From: Acidimicrobiales bacterium
GTDB taxonomy: Bacteria; Actinomycetota; Acidimicrobiia; Acidimicrobiales; DATDAH01
Assembly: GCA_016794585.1 (NCBI GenBank)
Contig: JAEUJM010000044.1
Coordinates: 62,001-126,000, forward strand
DNA length: 64,000 bases
Reading direction: 5' to 3'
Position numbers and translations under genes: made by a program. Below are positions 60,462 through 64,000 of the stretch, in pieces (the first letter of the stretch is position 1; each line of letters starts with the position of its first letter). The notes below the pieces were generated by a model. The model saw only the letters and a list, made by a program, of their open reading frames with translations. It made no database searches and was not told the origin of the DNA.

Positions 60462-61655
60462 TCAGGGGTCGAGGGCGAAGGGCGCGCGGATGCTCTCGTC
60501 CTCGCCGCCGAGGGCCGATCCCCACACCTGGACGAAGCACTGGGCGCCTCGGCAGTCCTCGACGCCGGCGAAGCCGTCGAAGGGCTCGGGCTCGTACGAG
60601 ATCGACACCGTCCCGTCCTCGTCGGCGGCGGCGTGGACGGTGGTGGGGATCAGGCACTGCTTGGGGCCGTCCCGCTTGATGCAGGTGGTGGCGTAGACCT
60701 CTTCGGTGGGCACGAAGCCCTCCCCGTTGACCTCGAGGGTGTCGCCCTCGACCAGTCGGGCGTACGCGGTGGGCGGCGGCGCCAGCGGTGCGTCGGGATC
60801 GAAGGCGAGGGCGAAGGTGGTGGGGTCCCCGTTCGGGTCGACATGGAGGTAGCACCGCTCGACGCGGCAGTCGATGGGCCCGTTCGCGGATTCGAGGACG
60901 GCGGTGGCTCGGTACGGCTCGCGCAGGCGACCCTGGGCGTCGACCCGGTCGGCGATGCCGGTCTGCGACACGGCGAGGCACTCCTCGGTGATCGGTTCCG
61001 GTGACGGGCACACGACGGCGTCGAAGCCGTCACCGGGCCGGCGACCGTCGGCGCTGACGAGGATGACGTCGCCGTCGGCGAGCCCGGTCAGCGGTGACGC
61101 GGTGACGGCCGATGGCACGACGAGAGGGGCGTCGGGATCGAAGGACAGGGGCACGCGTCCGTCGAGCTGGTGGTACTCCTGGTCGGCCTCACCCCAGGCC
61201 TCCACCGAGAGGCGGCACGCCGCTTCCGCCAAGCGGCACCCGTCCGCCACGACACCGACGGTCCGGGTGAACGAGCCGTCGTCGTCGATCTCGCTGAAGT
61301 CGGCCGTATGGCAGCTGCTGCGATCGTCCGTGGTGCACTGCCAGAGACTGACCGATCCCGCCGGGTCGAAGCCCTCCCCTTCGACGGTCACCACCTGGTG
61401 ATCGACCAGGTCCGTCGACGGTGTCACCGTGAGCGTCGGCTGAGCCGAGCCGCCGGGCGCCGCGCTCAGGGTGACCGTGACGGGCTCGCCGGTCGGCGCG
61501 GACGGGTCGGCGGCGACGGCCAACAGCACGACCACGACGCCCAGGACGGCGAAGATGGCCACCGCCGCCCACCGGCCAGGACTTCTCGGTGGGGAACCCC
61601 CGAGTGCGGGGTGTCCCACCAAGGAACGCTGCGAGCTCGGGGTTGCGGGCGGCAT
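60462..61655 (-). CDS. Membrane-anchored protein with neocarzinostatin-like domains
   Basis: The 397-residue protein has an N-terminal membrane anchor (about residues 29-48, WAAVAIFAVLGVVVVLLAVA) and an extracellular part. Its first domain has the neocarzinostatin-type opening PTLTVTPSTDLVDHQVVTVEGEGFDPAGSVSLWQC (read in parts): beta-sandwich strands with a conserved Gx[GW]F turn. Two further similar units follow (ASPLTGLADGDVILVSADGRRPG and ARLVEGDTLEVNGEGFVPTEEVYATTC), each with cysteine pairs and ending in SFDPDAP-type linkers. Neocarzinostatin-like domains bind enediynes in some actinomycetes, but most occurrences are of unknown function, and no enediyne genes are here. ATG 61655 overlaps the alpha-galactosidase stop (ATGA), so the two are coupled. 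Confidence 0.7.
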   Translation of the reverse strand: MPPATPSSQRSLVGHPALGGSPPRSPGRWAAVAIFAVLGVVVVLLAVAADPSAPTGEPVTVTLSAAPGGSAQPTLTVTPSTDLVDHQVVTVEGEGFDPAGSVSLWQCTTDDRSSCHTADFSEIDDDGSFTRTVGVVADGCRLAEAACRLSVEAWGEADQEYHQLDGRVPLSFDPDAPLVVPSAVTASPLTGLADGDVILVSADGRRPGDGFDAVVCPSPEPITEECLAVSQTGIADRVDAQGRLREPYRATAVLESANGPIDCRVERCYLHVDPNGDPTTFALAFDPDAPLAPPPTAYARLVEGDTLEVNGEGFVPTEEVYATTCIKRDGPKQCLIPTTVHAAADEDGTVSISYEPEPFDGFAGVEDCRGAQCFVQVWGSALGGEDESIRAPFALDP

Positions 61656-63631
61656 CAGGCCTCCAGGCGCAGCACCCGGGCCGAGTGGCGGGGGAGCGGG
61701 CCGACGTCCACCAGCGTGCCCCGCACCTCGACCGCCCGACCAGTCCAGTACTCGGTGAGGGCGGGGGCGACATCGCCGGCGGCGAGCGCCGGTCCGAGGT
61801 CGCCGAGGCCGAGCCGGGCCAGGTCCACGACGCCGGAGCGGGGGCGGTCGTCGAGGTTGAGCAGGCCGACGTCGACCCGGCCGTCGGGGTGGCGGCTGAC
61901 CACCAGCTCCGGGAGTGCCCGCTCGAAGAGGTCGACCACCTCGGGGCGGCCGCCGGCGAGGGCCCGGGTCTGCGCCACCATGGCGCGGCGGGCGGGGGAC
62001 AGGCGGTCGAGGCGGTCGGAGAGCACGAGCATCCCGTCGGTCATGCCGAAGACCGTGCAGAGCAGGCGCACCTCGTCCTCGGTCAGCTTCGTGTCGGTGT
62101 CCCGCACCATGAGGCAGTCGGGGTCGTTCAGGAACCAGGCGCCGTCGAGCACCGAGCGGGTGAGGGTGTTGAGCAGAGCGTGGAAGGTGGCCAGGCCGTG
62201 GCGGTTCCGCCCGACCGTCCGCCCCAGCAGGCTGGTCCACGATGGGGTGACGTCGGCGCCGATGCGCATGGCGTCCACCACGCCGACGGCAGGGCCGAGC
62301 GGGCAGCCGCAGCCGAGCAGGAAGGAGTCGTCGCCCGCTCCGGCCCGGATCGCCTCCAGGCCCCGCCGCAGCGCCTGGGCCCGGGTGGCGCCGGCGTCGT
62401 GGCGGACGCCGGGCAGCGCGGCGGCGTAGAGGAAGTCGAGCTTCTGGATGGCGTAGCCCCACTCCTGGCCGATGGTGGCGGCCACCTGGGTCAGGTGGTC
62501 GATCACCTCCGGGTGGGTGGTGTCGAGCACCCGCATCGGGGTGGTGAGGCCCCAGCCGGGGTTGAGCAGGCCGAGGATGGGCCGTCCGCGTTCATCGCGC
62601 ACGAGCCACTCGGGGTGGTCGGCGGCGACCCGGGATCGGGCCGAGGCCAGGAAGGGCGCCCACCAGATGCCGGCGTCGAACCCCTCGGTGGCGATGCGCC
62701 GGGCCACCTCGGCCATGTCGTTCGAGAACTTGTCGTTGGTGGTGAGCCAGTCGCCGATGGCGGCCTGGTGGCCGTCGTCGACCATGACGTACTCGCAGCC
62801 GAAGGCGGGTCCGTCCCGCCCGTCAGCGGCCAGCACGGCGAGGTTGTCGACCACGTCCGCCTCGGTGACCTTCGTGAAGTAGAAGTACCACGAGCACCAC
62901 CCGCCGGGGTGAGGCCGGTCGGTGCCGCGGGCCTGCATGGCGTCGCCGGCGGCCTCGGCCACCCGACGCAGCGCGGTGGTGCCGGCGGTCCGCTCGCCCG
63001 ACACGGCCGCGAGTCGGAGCGTGAACCAGGGCGTGGCCGCTCCCGGGGCGAGGACGGTGCCGTCGAGGTCCACCCAGGCGGAGACCTCGGGGTCGGCGCC
63101 GCCGGACGCTCGCACCTCGACGAAGGCGAAGGCATCGGCCAGCGTCGTGAAGCCGACGGCGAGGGCGTCGCCGCTGGTCGCGTCGCTGATGGCCGAGAGG
63201 GCGTCCGAGCGGACGTGGCCCCGGTCCGTCGGGGCGGGGTGGCGGGCGTCGGTGGCGCCGGTGCGGGCGAAGGCCGTGGGTAGGTCGCGGTCCCGCTCGT
63301 CCACGCCGATGGTCCACGTGCCCGACCAGGACTGGTAGCCGTTGCGGTAGATGCGCCAGCGGCGGGGGTCCTCGCCCACCCGAAGGCCGGACGTGTGCAG
63401 GAGCGTGAAGCGCTCGACGGCCACCGCGGTGCTGCCCTGGTTCCGGAGGCGGCCCCGGATCTCGGCCTCTCCCTCTTCGTCGCTGAGCGCCGTGGCTTCG
63501 ACCTCGACGACCAGCCCCTGGCCGTCGGCCCGGTCCCCCCGCACCTCGAACGAAGGCGTCGAGGGCCCGAGGGCGATGCGCCCGTCGGCGCTCGTGAAGG
63601 TGGTGCCGTCGCCGCCGGTGGTCACCTCCAC
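61655..63631 (-). CDS. GH36-type alpha-galactosidase (melibiase)
   Basis: The 658-residue enzyme has the N-terminal beta-supersandwich of GH36 (ending RIYRNGYQSWSGTWTIG) and a TIM barrel with GGWCSWYFYFTKVTEADV, EYVMVDDGHQ, WWAPFLAS, the nucleophile Asp399 in IQKLDFLYAA and the acid/base Asp460 in RIGADVTPSW. A C-terminal beta-domain follows. It releases alpha-galactose from oligosaccharides or glycolipids by a retaining mechanism. No signal peptide is visible, so it is cytoplasmic and needs imported substrate; no sugar transporter is adjacent. GTG 63631 is supported by a -10 box 7 nt upstream. Its stop overlaps the start of the neocarzinostatin-like gene. Confidence 0.85.
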   Translation of the reverse strand: MEVTTGGDGTTFTSADGRIALGPSTPSFEVRGDRADGQGLVVEVEATALSDEEGEAEIRGRLRNQGSTAVAVERFTLLHTSGLRVGEDPRRWRIYRNGYQSWSGTWTIGVDERDRDLPTAFARTGATDARHPAPTDRGHVRSDALSAISDATSGDALAVGFTTLADAFAFVEVRASGGADPEVSAWVDLDGTVLAPGAATPWFTLRLAAVSGERTAGTTALRRVAEAAGDAMQARGTDRPHPGGWCSWYFYFTKVTEADVVDNLAVLAADGRDGPAFGCEYVMVDDGHQAAIGDWLTTNDKFSNDMAEVARRIATEGFDAGIWWAPFLASARSRVAADHPEWLVRDERGRPILGLLNPGWGLTTPMRVLDTTHPEVIDHLTQVAATIGQEWGYAIQKLDFLYAAALPGVRHDAGATRAQALRRGLEAIRAGAGDDSFLLGCGCPLGPAVGVVDAMRIGADVTPSWTSLLGRTVGRNRHGLATFHALLNTLTRSVLDGAWFLNDPDCLMVRDTDTKLTEDEVRLLCTVFGMTDGMLVLSDRLDRLSPARRAMVAQTRALAGGRPEVVDLFERALPELVVSRHPDGRVDVGLLNLDDRPRSGVVDLARLGLGDLGPALAAGDVAPALTEYWTGRAVEVRGTLVDVGPLPRHSARVLRLEA

Positions 63632-63638
63632 CCCGCCG

Positions 63639-63644
63639 ACGTTA
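63639..63644 (-). promoter_or_regulatory. -10 box TAACGT, leaderless start for the alpha-galactosidase
   Basis: On the minus strand TAACGT is 7 nt before GTG 63631, with no ribosome binding site. Confidence 0.5.
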
Positions 63645-63660
63645 CGCCTCCACCCCCCAC

Positions 63661-63710
63661 GTTCTGCCAGCACGAGCGTGTCCTGCAGAACAGGGGGGTG
63701 CTGGCAGAAC
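63661..63710. repeat. 50-bp inverted repeat, copy 1 of 2
   Basis: Perfect 13-bp arms GTTCTGCCAGCAC (63661-63673) and GTGCTGGCAGAAC (63698-63710). A near-identical copy starts 86 bases later. It lies upstream of both divergent genes. Confidence 0.75.
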
Positions 63711-63746
63711 GGCCGACCTTCCACTCCACTACCGCCACCTCGCGCC

Positions 63747-63794
63747 TTCTGCCAGCACGAGCCTGTTCTCCAGAACAGCGAGGTGCTGGCAGAA
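63747..63794. repeat. 48-bp inverted repeat, copy 2 of 2
   Basis: 12-bp arms TTCTGCCAGCAC (63747-63758) and GTGCTGGCAGAA (63783-63794), with an inner perfect palindrome TGTTCTCCAGAACA (63764-63777). Most positions match copy 1. Confidence 0.75.
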
Positions 63795-63847
63795 CGGGGC
63801 CCGCCGGCGGCGCATGCTTCGCCGCCGCCGCCGCCGGTGGGCGTGGG

Positions 63848-63853
63848 TACGGT
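63848..63853 (+). promoter_or_regulatory. -10 box TACGGT of the 3'-terminal cation-efflux gene
   Basis: TACGGT predicts a start near 63860 and a 30-base leader that includes GGGAAGGGA before ATG 63891. Confidence 0.4.
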
Positions 63854-63890
63854 GCAGGGCGGCAGGTGCCCTCGACCGGGAAGGGACCAG

Positions 63891-64000
63891 ATGGGCCACG
63901 AGCACGGCGGCGGCGACCACGGGCACTCCCACGGCGGCATCCGTGCGGGTGAGCGCCACAAGGGGCGGTTGTTCGCCGCGTTCTGCGTCGTCGCGGTGTT
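63891..64000 (+). CDS. Cation diffusion facilitator, N-terminal part (3' truncated by window)
   Basis: The first 36 residues are visible: MGHEHGGGDHGHSHGG, a His-rich cytosolic start typical of CzcD/ZitB-type zinc or cobalt exporters, then a basic stretch and the beginning of a hydrophobic helix (RLFAAFCVVAV). The rest of the gene lies beyond the window. The frame is open to the last base. A second cation-efflux gene ends at base 456, but its visible part does not overlap this one, so they cannot be compared. Confidence 0.65.
   Translation, partial: MGHEHGGGDHGHSHGGIRAGERHKGRLFAAFCVVAV

Noticed and set aside
60462-61655. Enediyne biosynthesis cluster suggested by the neocarzinostatin-like domain
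   Set aside because: No enediyne polyketide synthase or tailoring genes are in the window; neighbours are a glycosidase and an SDR.

Overview
The window is high-GC actinobacterial chromosome. A WhiB regulator, a PdtaS-type kinase, the conserved SCO1664 / DUF3090 / MSMEG_4193-type phosphatase trio, an F420-linked beta-subunit protein, BTAD/SARP regulators and an LCP-family wall protein all point to Actinomycetota. The mix (DUF6529 protein, cyclase-ATPase regulators, TTTTT/PTT-rich secreted proteins, no mycolate genes) fits class Acidimicrobiia best; that placement is inference. There are about 57 protein genes, one tRNA-Arg(CCG), no rRNA, no CRISPR array, no prophage and no transposase. Gene density is very high and no gene-free stretch reaches 300 bases. 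Many genes have a TAnnnT hexamer exactly 6-7 nt before an ATG or GTG and no ribosome binding site, so leaderless transcription looks common.

Layout. 1-5974: tail of a cation-efflux protein, then a very large secreted multi-domain metallopeptidase-like protein whose signal peptide and body are out of frame at a C8 tract, followed by an overlapping lipoprotein. 5984-10668: two related META-domain lipoproteins around a holin-like membrane protein, then a penicillin-acylase-family hydrolase. 10822-16912: two convergent cyclase-ATPase regulators. 16917-23647: a molybdopterin oxidoreductase, a YceI-like protein, an amidohydrolase, and a YceI + cytochrome c + copper monooxygenase fusion. 24249-30736: desaturase, a GlpA / NADH-oxidase-like / DUF1667 trio, and a DUF6529 - cytochrome c - cupredoxin operon. 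31228-40824: signalling and housekeeping (PdtaS-like kinase, WhiB, glycerophosphodiesterase, lipid kinase, EtfBA, sugar-lactone oxidase, diguanylate cyclase). 40832-50114: the conserved actinobacterial trio, a large BTAD-ATPase regulator, and a minus-strand SARP regulator followed by two paralogous permuted NlpC/P60-like proteins. 50230-64000: UDGb, TauE, F420 beta-subunit protein, acyl-CoA dehydrogenase, GNAT, MFS/MarR pair, LCP protein, tRNA-Arg, SDR, neocarzinostatin-like protein, alpha-galactosidase, and the start of another cation-efflux gene.

How the parts work together. EtfBA and the acyl-CoA dehydrogenase fit a fatty-acid-oxidising metabolism; palindromes overlapping the promoters of the dehydrogenase and the desaturase suggest lipid-responsive repressors encoded elsewhere. 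The cytochrome c / cupredoxin / DUF6529 operon and the copper monooxygenase fusion are extracytoplasmic redox modules. The most unusual loci are the three-domain copper monooxygenase (21509-23647), the SARP plus twin permuted-papain-fold proteins (46264-50114), the C8 frameshift in the giant secreted protein, and a scattered family of 44-50 bp intergenic hairpins, some sharing arm sequences.
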